64,000 bases of DNA from Pectobacterium cacticida (GTDB lineage Bacteria > Pseudomonadota > Gammaproteobacteria > Enterobacterales > Enterobacteriaceae): positions 3,100,001 through 3,164,000 of the forward strand of contig NZ_CP133656.1 in NCBI RefSeq assembly GCF_036885195.1. Direction: 5' to 3'. A program made the translations under genes and the position numbers. Below the pieces are notes generated by a model that made no database searches, was not told where the DNA came from, and worked only from the letters and a program-made list of their open reading frames with translations. Of this stretch, positions 43,649-51,813 are shown one piece after another. Every line of letters starts with the position of its first letter. Position 1 is the first letter of the stretch.

Positions 43649-43954
43649 ATCGTTGAGACAAGGTCTGGCGAGGGGTATTACTGGCGAAAATATGCAGACG
43701 GGTTGATTGAGATTTTTGCTAATGTGGATGTAGTAATAGGTGTGGGGAAAGACGTTCTTTTTCCTGTGAAAACGAATGGTGTGATTTTTATTGTGGCTAA
43801 TGACATTGGGGGATACTCAGGCCCAAACGCGTACACCGTTCGGGTTTCTAATGTTACAAACATTGGCTTTTCTGTATCTTGGGACAGATTTAACGAAAAT
43901 GGCATCGGGAACACAAAATTGCTTTGCTACCATTTGGTTGCCAAATCTGCATAA
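43628..43954 (+). pseudogene. Silent tail-fibre C-terminal cassette 4
   Basis: Reads TNVGFKEIVETRSGEGYYWR to NTKLLCYHLVAKSA-stop, in phase with the crossover site. It includes KYADGLIEIFANVDV and NGVIFIVANDIG, typical fibre-tip text. Confidence 0.7.
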
Positions 43955-43992
43955 CTTACGGCCCATATGGGCCGCTTTTATCATATTACACA

Positions 43993-44296
43993 TCAATATC
44001 CCATTGCCATCCACATATAACTAGCGGGGTTTCTGTCCCCAATGTTGTATGCCACAAAACCGCTTGTTGTCATTGAGTAACACTCAATTGATGCGGTGTC
44101 ATCGACTAAATCTATATTTCCCAAAATTGTAGGACGAACAAAAACAACCGCAGTTGGAAACGATATTGGGAATGTGATGTTCTGCTGTCGATTAGAAAAT
44201 GACACGTTCTCCACAATCCCCCACTGAATAACCAACCCGCTCGGCAGTTTCTGATAACCATTCTCTTGAAGACGCACTTTTCCAAAACCGACGTTT
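43993..44296 (-). pseudogene. Silent tail-fibre C-terminal cassette 5, inverted
   Basis: On the minus strand it reads NVGFGKVRLQENGYQKLPSG then LVIQWGIVENVSFSNRQQ to SYMWMAMGY-stop. ENGYQKLPxGxVIQWG is shared with cassette 1, so the two are related tips. It faces the expressed copy, as an inversion partner must. Confidence 0.75.
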
Positions 44297-44303
44297 ACTG
44301 TAG
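44278..44303 (-). repeat. gix-like crossover site 5 (inverted)
   Basis: On the minus strand TAAACGTCGGTTTTGGAAAA with central TC, opposite in direction to sites 1-4. Inversion by the adjacent invertase should occur between this site and sites 1-4. Confidence 0.75.
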
Positions 44304-44364
44304 TGATAGAGCATCTCTGTTTTGCCACAATCCCATTTTTGTAATGAATAGGAATTCGCTAAAA

Positions 44365-44919
44365 ATGGCAAAAATTGGCTATATGAGAGTGTCAACAAAT
44401 GACCAAAACAGTGATTTGCAGCGTAATGCATTGGTTAGTGCAGGATGTGAGCAACTTTTTGATGATAAAATGAGCGGAAGAGTAGCAAATCGGCCAGGAC
44501 TAAAACGTGCGTTAAGGCGATTGGATGCTGGTGACACATTGGTCGTTTGGAAACTAGATCGGTTGGGGCGCAGTGTAAAAAATCTAGTCACATTGATATC
44601 TGAGCTACATGATCGGGGGATTCAGTTCCAATCATTAACTGACAGCATTGATACCGGAACGGCAATGGGGCGCTTCTTTTTTCATGTCATGAGTGCATTA
44701 GCTGAAATGGAGCGTGAATTGATAGTTGAACGCACAAGAGCTGGGTTGGCTGCAGCTAGAGCTAAGGGGCGAGTAGGTGGAAGACCGCAAGCATTCACAC
44801 AGGAAGACAGGGATGTGATTAAGCAGTTGTTGGATAACGGTTATAACCGAGTTCAATTAGCAATTATTTATGATGTCGGTGTCTCTACTATCTATAAGCA
44901 CTTTCCCGCAACCAACTGA
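44365..44919 (+). CDS. Serine DNA invertase (Gin/Hin/Min family)
   Basis: 184 aa. Catalytic Ser10 in GYMRVSTNDQNSDLQRNAL; KLDRLGRSVKNLV and MSALAEMERELIVERTRAGL match invertases; the C-terminal HTH is VQLAIIYDVGVSTIYKHF. It lies just outside the invertible block and should flip the tail-fibre segments. An enhancer (Fis sites) was not identified. Confidence 0.94.
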   Translation: MAKIGYMRVSTNDQNSDLQRNALVSAGCEQLFDDKMSGRVANRPGLKRALRRLDAGDTLVVWKLDRLGRSVKNLVTLISELHDRGIQFQSLTDSIDTGTAMGRFFFHVMSALAEMERELIVERTRAGLAAARAKGRVGGRPQAFTQEDRDVIKQLLDNGYNRVQLAIIYDVGVSTIYKHFPATN

Positions 44920-44959
44920 ATATCTTCTTCTATTTTTGCATAAATTTAGGCGCAAAAAT

Positions 44960-45007
44960 GATCGGCATAACTAATCAATTCATAAGAATTGATCTGTTGT
45001 ATCGATC
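44960..45007 (+). promoter_or_regulatory. Three clustered GATC (Dam) sites before mom
   Basis: GATC occurs at 44960, 44991 and 45004, inside the 115 bp gap before mom. In Mu, three GATC sites upstream of mom let Dam methylation block OxyR repression. The same logic is likely here, but an OxyR motif was not checked. Confidence 0.55.
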
Positions 45008-45034
45008 ATAAACATAACTACAGGCACCTCAAGA

Positions 45035-45736
45035 ATGCATAAAAACACATCGCGGATACTGACAAAACCAGAAGTAATCAAATATAAGGGGGTGACAGTT
45101 GGCTACGGCTCACATGAGTTAAGGGTTGAGACAATACCTTGTTGGCTGGCAAGGGTTATCGTCTCAAGCAAACACTATAGCGGGCGATTTGTTAACAATT
45201 CATATCTCCATCTTGGTGTGTTCTCTGAACGGGAATTGGTGGGTGTGATGCAGTGGGGGTATGCACTAAATCCAAGCTCCGGTTCTCGTGTTGTCACTGG
45301 CACCACAAACAGGCAATACATGGAGTTGAACAGGCTATGGTTGCATGATGATATGCCGAGAAATTCTGAATCACGAGCGATTAGCTATGCGTTAAAGACG
45401 ATTAAACAGTTATTCCCAGATGTACAGTGGGTGCAATCATTCGCAGATGAACGTTGTGGCAAGTTAGGCGTAGTTTATCAAGCAAGTAATTTTGACTATG
45501 TGGGATTTCACGAATCGACATTCTATGAGTTGGATGGAGAGTGGTATCACTCTATCGCAATGAACGCGATAGCACGAGGAGGAGAACGCGGGCGTTACTT
45601 GCGTGAACATCGAGCAAGGGCCTCAACACATCGTTTTAAACAATTCAGATACATAAGATTCCTGCACAAAAACGCAAAAAAGCGGCTTAACTCCAAATTA
45701 TTCAAAGTCCAGCCATATCCGAAGCCTCAGCAGTAA
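45035..45736 (+). CDS. mom: Mom-like adenine methylcarbamoyl modification protein
   Basis: 233 aa. SSKHYSGRFVNNSYLHLGVF, LVGVMQWGYALNPSS, ELNRLWLHDDMPRNSESRAI and WVQSFADERCGKLGVVYQAS match the GNAT-like Mom family. Mom modifies adenines in phage DNA and guards it against restriction enzymes. The tail is very basic. It is the last phage gene, as in Mu. No com gene (translation activator) precedes it. Confidence 0.9.
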   Translation: MHKNTSRILTKPEVIKYKGVTVGYGSHELRVETIPCWLARVIVSSKHYSGRFVNNSYLHLGVFSERELVGVMQWGYALNPSSGSRVVTGTTNRQYMELNRLWLHDDMPRNSESRAISYALKTIKQLFPDVQWVQSFADERCGKLGVVYQASNFDYVGFHESTFYELDGEWYHSIAMNAIARGGERGRYLREHRARASTHRFKQFRYIRFLHKNAKKRLNSKLFKVQPYPKPQQ

Positions 45737-45740
45737 TCAG

Positions 45741-45804
45741 CGAATCATTTTGCACAATGCTAAATCCCGATTTAATAGCGTTTATTGGCGTGCAAAATGA
45801 TTCG
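45741..45804. repeat. Right-end inverted repeat (MuA-type words)
   Basis: CGAATCATTTTGCAC (45741-45755) and GTGCAAAATGATTCG (45790-45804) are perfect 15-bp inverted repeats. The words resemble the left-end GATCATTTCTGCATA repeat. In Mu the right-end sites all face one way, so the opposing pair is unusual; it could also be an end-of-gene hairpin for mom. Confidence 0.5.
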
Positions 45805-45805
45805 T

Positions 45806-46967
45806 TATTCTATGCAGAAAAATTCGCCGCGCTACACTCGCGGAAACGATGGAACAACAAAACCATCACATCGCACGCTTTCGTCCGGTACAACTCATCC
45901 TCTTTCTGGAAACGGTACTGCTCCAGGAACTGGATTTCTGTTATGAAGCCGCCAACGGTGAGCAGGCCAGGCGCAATTTTAGCGATAATCCACAGGTGAT
46001 TATTCCCAGAGTCTATGGGGAATGGAGCACGTCTACACTCCTAATACAGGATTATTTGCCCGGTCATTCTCCGCTAAAGCCGGACTCGCTGTCCCAGCAC
46101 GGTTATGATGGCCCTCGCCTCGCCCAGATCGGGGCTGACGCATTTATTAAGATGGTGTTTGAGCACCGTTTTTACCATGCCGATCCCCATCCGGGGAACG
46201 TCATGGCGTTGCCGGGAAATAAGGTGGCCTTTATCGACTTTGGCATGGTGGGAAGGCTCAGTGAATCCCGGCGTAATGAATTGTTATCCCTCGTCTACGC
46301 CATTAGCGAGCGCGATAGTCTCGGCATGGTCGATGTATTGATTGGCTGGTGTTCCCCTGAAACGCTGAACATCGCGGAGTTAGAGTTAGCAGCCTCTTTT
46401 TTTCTCGATCGACAAGGCAATATGCCGTTGCAACTCCATAAAGCCTTAACTGACATTTTCACTACCGCGCGTGAATTTAAACTCACGCTGCCGCCTGACT
46501 TGATTCTATTATTCAAAGCGTTAATTACAGCAGACGGGGTTTTGCATCGGCTTGACCCGAATATAGACATCATCGAGACATTACGTCCTGTTATTCATGA
46601 GCAATTAAGCCACAACGCGACAAGCCCACTCAATCAACGCAGCCTGATTCGGCTAGGGCAACAACTGCTACATGCAGGTTCATCACTGCCACAGACGCTA
46701 CGTCTGGTCCTGCGGCGTATACAACATGGTCGATTCCAGGCGGACATTGCATTGACTAACCTGGAAAAACTGGGGAACGCGCTGGAACGATCGGCAATGA
46801 CGCTGGCCGTCGCGTTGCTGACCGCGATCTTCGCACTGATTCTTGGCGAATGGTTCATCCAGCAAGACATTCGTCTTGCCGATATCCCCGTCCTGCCTAT
46901 CCTTAGCGGGCTTGGGTTAACGGTCGGTATCGGCTGGCTGATTTGGCAGCATCAACGCCAGCGATAA
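45806..46967 (+). pseudogene. AarF/UbiB-like kinase, 3' part
   Basis: The frame runs from the prophage edge (ILCRKIRRATLAETME) to 46967. It contains LLQELDFCYEAANGEQARRNF, FYHADPHPGNVMALPGNKVA and FIDFGMVGRLSE, the ADPHPGN and DFG motifs of the family, and two C-terminal membrane helices (residues near the end, e.g. LLTAIFALILGEWF). Joined to 8855-9372 it makes about 559 aa, a full-length family member. An ATG at 45849 could give a truncated, probably inactive protein. Confidence 0.85.
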
Positions 46968-47041
46968 AAAACGCATAGGCAACACGCCCCCAAAAACTGG
47001 TAGTCTGTTGAACCCACTCACTGATACGGTTTAGGAACGCG

Positions 47042-47521
47042 ATGTACACCATTGATGATTTCGATCTGAAAATCCTGAAGCTACTCCAGACTAACGGCCG
47101 TTTAACCAATCAGGAACTCAGCGAACTGGTCGGGCTTTCCGCTTCACAATGCTCTCGCCGTCGTATCGCGCTGGAGCAGGCACAATGGATCCTCGGTTAT
47201 CATGCGCGCCTCGCGCCGAATGCGGTTGGTTTGGAATGTCTGGGGCTCATTGAAGTACGGTTGATTAATCACACCAGTGAATACGTAGAGCGCTTTCACC
47301 AAATGTTGGGAGAAGTCGATGCCATTATCGACGCCTATAAGACCACGGGCGATGCCGATTACCTGCTAAAAGTCGCGGTAGCGGATCTAGCAGGGCTTAG
47401 TACATTAATTAGTCATATCCTGGCGCAAAACAAGAGCGTCGCTCACCTGAAAACCTCCGTGGTACTGAACCGACTCAAAGAAAACGGTTTGATGATGTCC
47501 GAACTCCCTGTACTGCCTTAA
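47042..47521 (+). CDS. Lrp/AsnC-family transcription regulator
   Basis: 159 aa. N-terminal HTH (FDLKILKLLQTNGRLTNQEL then SQCSRRRIALE) and a C-terminal RAM effector domain. Such regulators sense amino acids. tyrB lies 0.9 kb downstream with a YitT gene between, but a direct link is not shown. Confidence 0.9.
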   Translation: MYTIDDFDLKILKLLQTNGRLTNQELSELVGLSASQCSRRRIALEQAQWILGYHARLAPNAVGLECLGLIEVRLINHTSEYVERFHQMLGEVDAIIDAYKTTGDADYLLKVAVADLAGLSTLISHILAQNKSVAHLKTSVVLNRLKENGLMMSELPVLP

Positions 47522-47770
47522 TATGGAAAGCGCATGCCCTTTTTTAGGGCAAAAAAAGGAACGAAATAGGCATAAAAATCGAAATTACGCACAAAACAAT
47601 CACATTGGCAGGATAAATTGCGTGGATCTTGCATTCATTGAAATATAAAATTCAATACGTTGCATCTATCACAGGCGAATCGGCGCACAGATCGGCTGCT
47701 AAAGCCCTATTCTGGCGTGATCTTTGCTTCGGTTCGCAGACGTTTTTATGACTCATGATGAGCGTTTAAC

Positions 47771-48385
47771 ATGGACAACGTTATCCCCACACAAAAAATA
47801 TCACACACGCGGTTGGAAGATATTCTGGCCATCGTGATCGGCACGCTAATGGTGTCGTTTGGCGTCATTCTGCTGCGTCAGGCTGGCGCGCTCACCGGTG
47901 GCACCGCCGGTATGGCTTTCCTTATCCACTATTTGACCGATGTCTCCTTCGGCGTCGCATTTTTCCTGCTGAATCTCCCTTTCTATTATCTGGCCGTGCG
48001 CCGCATGGGATGGGAATTTACGCTGAAAACGTTCTGCGCCGTCGGGCTGGTTTCGTTATTTTCTGACCTGCACCCGCTATTCGTGCACTTCGACCAACTG
48101 AACCCGTTCTACGCCACGCTGTTTGGCAATATCATCATCGGCATAGGGTTCGTTGTACTGTTCCGCCATAAGGCCAGCCTCGGCGGCGTGAATATTCTGG
48201 CGCTGTATCTTCAGGACCACTATGGCCTGCGGGCAGGAAAACTCCAGATGGGCGTCGACGTAGTGATTGTGCTGACTTCCCTGTTCGTGGTAAGCATACC
48301 CATGTTGGTGGCTTCGATACTGGGAGCTACCATTCTGAACCTGATTATCGCGATGAACCATCGTCCCGGCCGTTATACGGCCTGA
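47771..48385 (+). CDS. YitT-family membrane protein
   Basis: 204 aa with five to six membrane helices. FGVILLRQAGALTGGTAGMAF and KASLGGVNILALYLQDHYGL are YitT-family motifs. Role unknown. Its upstream gap of 249 bp is AT-rich and holds no gene seen. Confidence 0.85.
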   Translation: MDNVIPTQKISHTRLEDILAIVIGTLMVSFGVILLRQAGALTGGTAGMAFLIHYLTDVSFGVAFFLLNLPFYYLAVRRMGWEFTLKTFCAVGLVSLFSDLHPLFVHFDQLNPFYATLFGNIIIGIGFVVLFRHKASLGGVNILALYLQDHYGLRAGKLQMGVDVVIVLTSLFVVSIPMLVASILGATILNLIIAMNHRPGRYTA

Positions 48386-48447
48386 TTGCCCTCACCATCG
48401 TCAGGATTGTGATACCCCCTAAAAAACACATTCAGGAGAGCTACACC

Positions 48448-49641
48448 GTGTTTCAAAACGTTGATACCTACGCCGGAGATCCTATCCTGTCTCTGATGGA
48501 GACATTCAAACAGGATCCCAGAGCGGGCAAGATCAATCTGAGTATTGGACTCTACTACAATGAGCAGGCGATTGTTCCGCAATTGCGATCCGTTAGCGCC
48601 GCGGAAAGCCACCTGCGTCAGCCGACTCAGAGCGCCAGCTCTTATCTGCCGATGGAGGGGTTACAGCCTTACCGCACCGCGATCCAACAACTGCTGTTTG
48701 GCGCAAACCACCCGGCGTTGGAAGCAGGCCGCATCGCCACTATTCAGACGCTGGGCGGTTCCGGCGCGTTGAAAGTTGGGGCGGATTTTCTGAAACGCTA
48801 CTTTCCGCATTCAGAGGTATGGGTTAGCGATCCCACTTGGGAAAATCATATTGCGATCTTTGAGGGCGCCGGTTTCAACGTTCACACCTATCCCTATTTC
48901 GATAGCGAAAGCCTGGGCGTGAAATTTGACGCCATGCTGGCCACGCTGCAAACGCTGCCAGCACGCAGCATTGTGCTGCTGCATCCTTGTTGTCACAACC
49001 CAACGGGTTCCGACCTCACCACAGAACAGTGGGATCGCGTCATCGAGGTTCTCATCCAGCGCGAACTGATCCCGTTTATGGATATCGCCTATCAGGGCTT
49101 TGGTCTCGGCATCGAGCAGGATGCCTATGCGATTCGCGCCGTTGCGCGCGCGGGTATTCCGGCGTTGATCGCCAACTCGTTCTCCAAGATTTTTTCACTA
49201 TACTGCGAACGTGTCGGCGGTCTTTCCGTGGTGTGTGACGACGCCGACAGCGCGCAGCGCGTGCTGGGCCAGTTAAAAGCGACCGTCCGTCGCAACTATT
49301 CTTCCCCACCGAATTTCGGCGCTCAGGTGGTTTCTCACGTATTGAACGATGCGTCGTTAAACGCCGAGTGGAAAGCGGAAGTCGAAGAGATGCGCACCCG
49401 TATTCTGAGTATGCGCCAGGCGCTGGTATCAGCATTGAAAAACGCCCTGCCACAGCGTAACTTCGACTATTTGCTCACCCAACGCGGTATGTTCAGCTAT
49501 ACCGGTTTCAGCCCGGAGCAGGTGGATCGCCTACGTGAAGAATTTGGCGTTTACCTGATTGCCAGCGGCCGTATGTGTGTCGCAGGGCTGAATTCTGACA
49601 ACGTTCAGCGCGTTGCGGCCGCCTTCGCGGCGGTTCAGTAA
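48448..49641 (+). CDS. tyrB: Aromatic amino acid aminotransferase TyrB
   Basis: 397 aa, GTG start with AGGAGAG. NVDTYAGDPILSLMETF start, PLP-Lys in NSFSKIFSLYCERVGG and HPCCHNPTG fit class I aspartate/aromatic aminotransferases. E. coli has tyrB downstream of alr; here the kinase (plus prophage), a regulator and a YitT gene lie between. Confidence 0.93.
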   Translation: MFQNVDTYAGDPILSLMETFKQDPRAGKINLSIGLYYNEQAIVPQLRSVSAAESHLRQPTQSASSYLPMEGLQPYRTAIQQLLFGANHPALEAGRIATIQTLGGSGALKVGADFLKRYFPHSEVWVSDPTWENHIAIFEGAGFNVHTYPYFDSESLGVKFDAMLATLQTLPARSIVLLHPCCHNPTGSDLTTEQWDRVIEVLIQRELIPFMDIAYQGFGLGIEQDAYAIRAVARAGIPALIANSFSKIFSLYCERVGGLSVVCDDADSAQRVLGQLKATVRRNYSSPPNFGAQVVSHVLNDASLNAEWKAEVEEMRTRILSMRQALVSALKNALPQRNFDYLLTQRGMFSYTGFSPEQVDRLREEFGVYLIASGRMCVAGLNSDNVQRVAAAFAAVQ

Positions 49642-49803
49642 ACAGACAACGCCAGGCCGCTGTGTTATCACTATATATAGCGTTAATTCAGCGGCTGACA
49701 TCGCCAACGATGTCTCTCAACCAGGCGCTTCGCCTGTAGTTTTGCACAGCGACGGTAAGCCAACACCGTCGCCAGGCGCTTACCAGAATGATCCCATAAA
49801 CCG

Positions 49804-50301
49804 ATGACCCAACTACGCTACCTGAATGGCTACCCGCCAACGATGATTGCACAGGCCCAAACGCTGCTTGATCAAGGCAAACTCGGCCTATGGCTGGAAA
49901 AAAACTATCCAGGCCAGCATCAGATCCAAAGTGATAAATCACTTTATCATTACGTCGCCGAGTTCAAGCAACGCTATCTGAAAAATGCGCCTACGCTTTC
50001 CAAAGTGCTGTACGACAATAAACAGAATCCGATAAAAGGGACGCTAGGCACCAATACCCTGATCGCCCGTGTTCAAGGTGGAAAAGTAAAGTCCAACAAT
50101 GAAATCAGAATTGCGACGCTGTTTCGCCACGGGCCGGAAGCCTTTCTGCGCATGATAGTAGTCCACGAACTCGCACACCTCAAAGAGCGGGATCATAATA
50201 AAGCCTTCTACCAGCTCTGCTGCCATATGGAGCCTGATTATCACCAGTTGGAATTTGCTATGCGCCTCTGGCTAAACTGGCGAGAAATAAACCCCGCGTG
50301 A
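49804..50301 (+). CDS. YgjP-like zinc metallohydrolase (M48-type motif)
   Basis: 165 aa. HELAHLKERDHNKAFYQLC contains HExxH and the distal His of the YgjP/WLM metalloprotease-like family. Soluble. Substrate unknown. Confidence 0.85.
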   Translation: MTQLRYLNGYPPTMIAQAQTLLDQGKLGLWLEKNYPGQHQIQSDKSLYHYVAEFKQRYLKNAPTLSKVLYDNKQNPIKGTLGTNTLIARVQGGKVKSNNEIRIATLFRHGPEAFLRMIVVHELAHLKERDHNKAFYQLCCHMEPDYHQLEFAMRLWLNWREINPA

Positions 50302-50425
50302 GCCTAAACGCGATTTTTTGAGAAGTCTTTTTTGCGCTGAAAATATCTTCATCGTATTCTTTCCATGCTGAAAAGCGAAATACGGATTCTACGTTCGTTT
50401 GTCTCTTATTTCATAAGGATTTGAT

Positions 50426-50905
50426 ATGGCTAATTTGATTTATGCCAGCATTAACGGTCAAAAACAGGGGTTGATATCATCCGGTTGCTCCACGCTGGAT
50501 TCCATTGGCAATCGTTATCAAGCCGGTCATGAAGACCAAATACAGATCTTAAGCTTAAACCATAGCATCAGTCGCGATCAACATGTCGCGCACCATCCTA
50601 TTCATTTCACCAAGCCAATCGATAAGTCATCTCCGTTATTAGGAATGGCAATTTCATATAATGAAAAAGTCGATGTCACCTTTTATTTTTATCGCGTCAA
50701 TTCCGCCGGGCAACTCGCGCTTTATTATGAAGTGGCCTTAACCGATGCCAGCATCGTAGATGTCACCTGTGTCTACCCACACGTCATCGATAATAACGAC
50801 ATCATGCCGTATGAAAAAGTCCAGCTAAAATACAAAACCATCGCATGGAGCCACAAATTAGCAGGCACTTCAGGTTACAGTATCTGGGAGGAAATGAGCC
50901 TGTAA
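50426..50905 (+). CDS. hcp: Hcp-family type VI secretion tube protein (orphan)
   Basis: 159 aa, AAGGAT before the ATG. ANLIYASINGQKQGLISSGC and YQAGHEDQIQILSLNHSISR are clear Hcp signatures, as is the end GTSGYSIWEEMSL. No other structural T6SS gene is near, so this is an orphan hcp that serves a T6SS encoded elsewhere. Nearby minus-strand genes look like cargo and immunity. Confidence 0.92.
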   Translation: MANLIYASINGQKQGLISSGCSTLDSIGNRYQAGHEDQIQILSLNHSISRDQHVAHHPIHFTKPIDKSSPLLGMAISYNEKVDVTFYFYRVNSAGQLALYYEVALTDASIVDVTCVYPHVIDNNDIMPYEKVQLKYKTIAWSHKLAGTSGYSIWEEMSL

Positions 50906-50924
50906 GATTAATATTTTTAATAAT

Positions 50925-50948
50925 GAGCACACTTTATTTGATGTGCTC
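50925..50948. terminator. Hairpin between hcp and the convergent immunity gene
   Basis: GAGCACA and TGTGCTC form a 7-bp stem (extendable by two A-T-type pairs) with a 10-base loop in the 48 bp between convergent genes. The flanking T-tract is weak on both sides. Probably a shared terminator. Confidence 0.45.
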
Positions 50949-50953
50949 GTTAT

Positions 50954-51361
50954 TCACCATTCATTACAAAGTGCAATATCTTTTACATACTTATTGGGAT
51001 CCATCCAGGAGTGCTTAGGACAAGTGGTATAGCCTTGTTCATTTAAACTATGCGATATATAGAGAGATGAAAAAAAACTTATCACTACTCCCGATAGAGC
51101 CAATAACACCAATATATTTGAAACCTTATTATTCATTTTTATAGGTTGGTTTTTTATCGCAGAGAAAAAGCAAAAGTAAGAAATCTGAAAGACTAAAGGA
51201 GCACCGAACACAACCAGACCCAACTTCCATGAAAAAAACACGACATCGCTTAATTGAAAGAAAGCCACATATCCTCTCAAAGAAAGCCAACTAACAAAAC
51301 ATGTTATAAAGAAAACAAGTATTGAATATATGAAATAAAATGGCCTATTTATTTTAACCAC
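50954..51361 (-). CDS. Small membrane protein, DUF1240-like, probable immunity copy 2
   Basis: 135 aa with three membrane helices. VSWLSLRGYVAFFQLSDVVF-type text and the end TCPKHSWMDPNKYVKDIALC are closely matched in the neighbouring 51406-51813 gene. The C-terminal 20 codons are nearly identical in DNA. Tandem copies next to a membrane toxin-like gene suggest immunity; the DUF1240 assignment is from memory of the family's look. Confidence 0.65.
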   Translation of the reverse strand: MVKINRPFYFIYSILVFFITCFVSWLSLRGYVAFFQLSDVVFFSWKLGLVVFGAPLVFQISYFCFFSAIKNQPIKMNNKVSNILVLLALSGVVISFFSSLYISHSLNEQGYTTCPKHSWMDPNKYVKDIALCNEW

Positions 51362-51405
51362 GAATCGTCCTCTACAGATAAAAACAACAACCTGGAATTG
51401 ATTCT

Positions 51406-51813
51406 TTACCCTTCATCACAAAGTGCAATATCTTTTACATACTTATTGGGATCCACCCAGGTGTGCTTAGGGCAGGTTATATACCTCTGTTTTCTAAGAT
51501 CATGTGATATATATATTGATAATAAAAGGGCAAGCACAGCACCAAAAAAAAGAGCCTTGACCAACCACTCGCCTAATCTATTGTTTATTTTTACGTATTC
51601 ATTTCTTATTGCAGACAAAAAACAAAAATACGAAAAATAGAATGACAATGGTATACCAAAAATAGCGAACCCAATCCTCCATGAAAAAACAATCACCTCA
51701 TTTAGTTCAAAAAATGACAAATATGCACTCAAAGAAACCCAACTAACGAAACATGAGAGAAAAAAAAGTAAAATGGCAAATGCACCAAGTAATGCTCTGT
51801 TTATTTTAACCAT
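51406..51813 (-). CDS. Small membrane protein, DUF1240-like, probable immunity copy 1
   Basis: 135 aa from the ATG at 51813, chosen because GGGGGAG lies 8 bases upstream (an ATG 7 codons earlier has none). Three membrane helices; the end is TCPKHTWVDPNKYVKDIALC. Its start overlaps the end of the 287-aa gene by 8 bp, so it is translated with it, as toxin-immunity pairs often are. Confidence 0.68.
   Translation of the reverse strand: MVKINRALLGAFAILLFFLSCFVSWVSLSAYLSFFELNEVIVFSWRIGFAIFGIPLSFYFSYFCFLSAIRNEYVKINNRLGEWLVKALFFGAVLALLLSIYISHDLRKQRYITCPKHTWVDPNKYVKDIALCDEG

Larger units (their letters stand above)
9373..45805 (+). mobile_element. Mu-like transposable prophage (~36.4 kb)
   Basis: The segment has MuA/MuB transposition genes at the left, Mu-order head and contractile tail genes, a Gin-type invertase and a mom homologue at the right, and lies inside a kinase gene. 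TCGT occurs at both edges (9369-9372 and 45802-45805). Joining the flanks there restores an open kinase frame of about 559 codons. Mu makes 5-bp duplications; only 4 bp match here (TCGTG versus TCGTT), so the ends are set to within a few bases only. No gam homologue, com gene or separate tail-fibre assembly gene was seen. Confidence 0.9.

Noticed and set aside
43055..44296. Tail-fibre fragments as decayed pseudogenes
   Set aside because: Each begins in phase at a crossover site and ends in a proper stop, which fits stored cassettes better than decay.
44920..45034. A com gene before mom
   Set aside because: The gap is 115 bp, AT-rich and without a zinc-finger frame.
47535..47560. GCCC-TTTTTTA-GGGC followed by A-run as a terminator
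   Set aside because: The tract after the stem is A on the plus strand and the minus-strand order is also wrong for a terminator.
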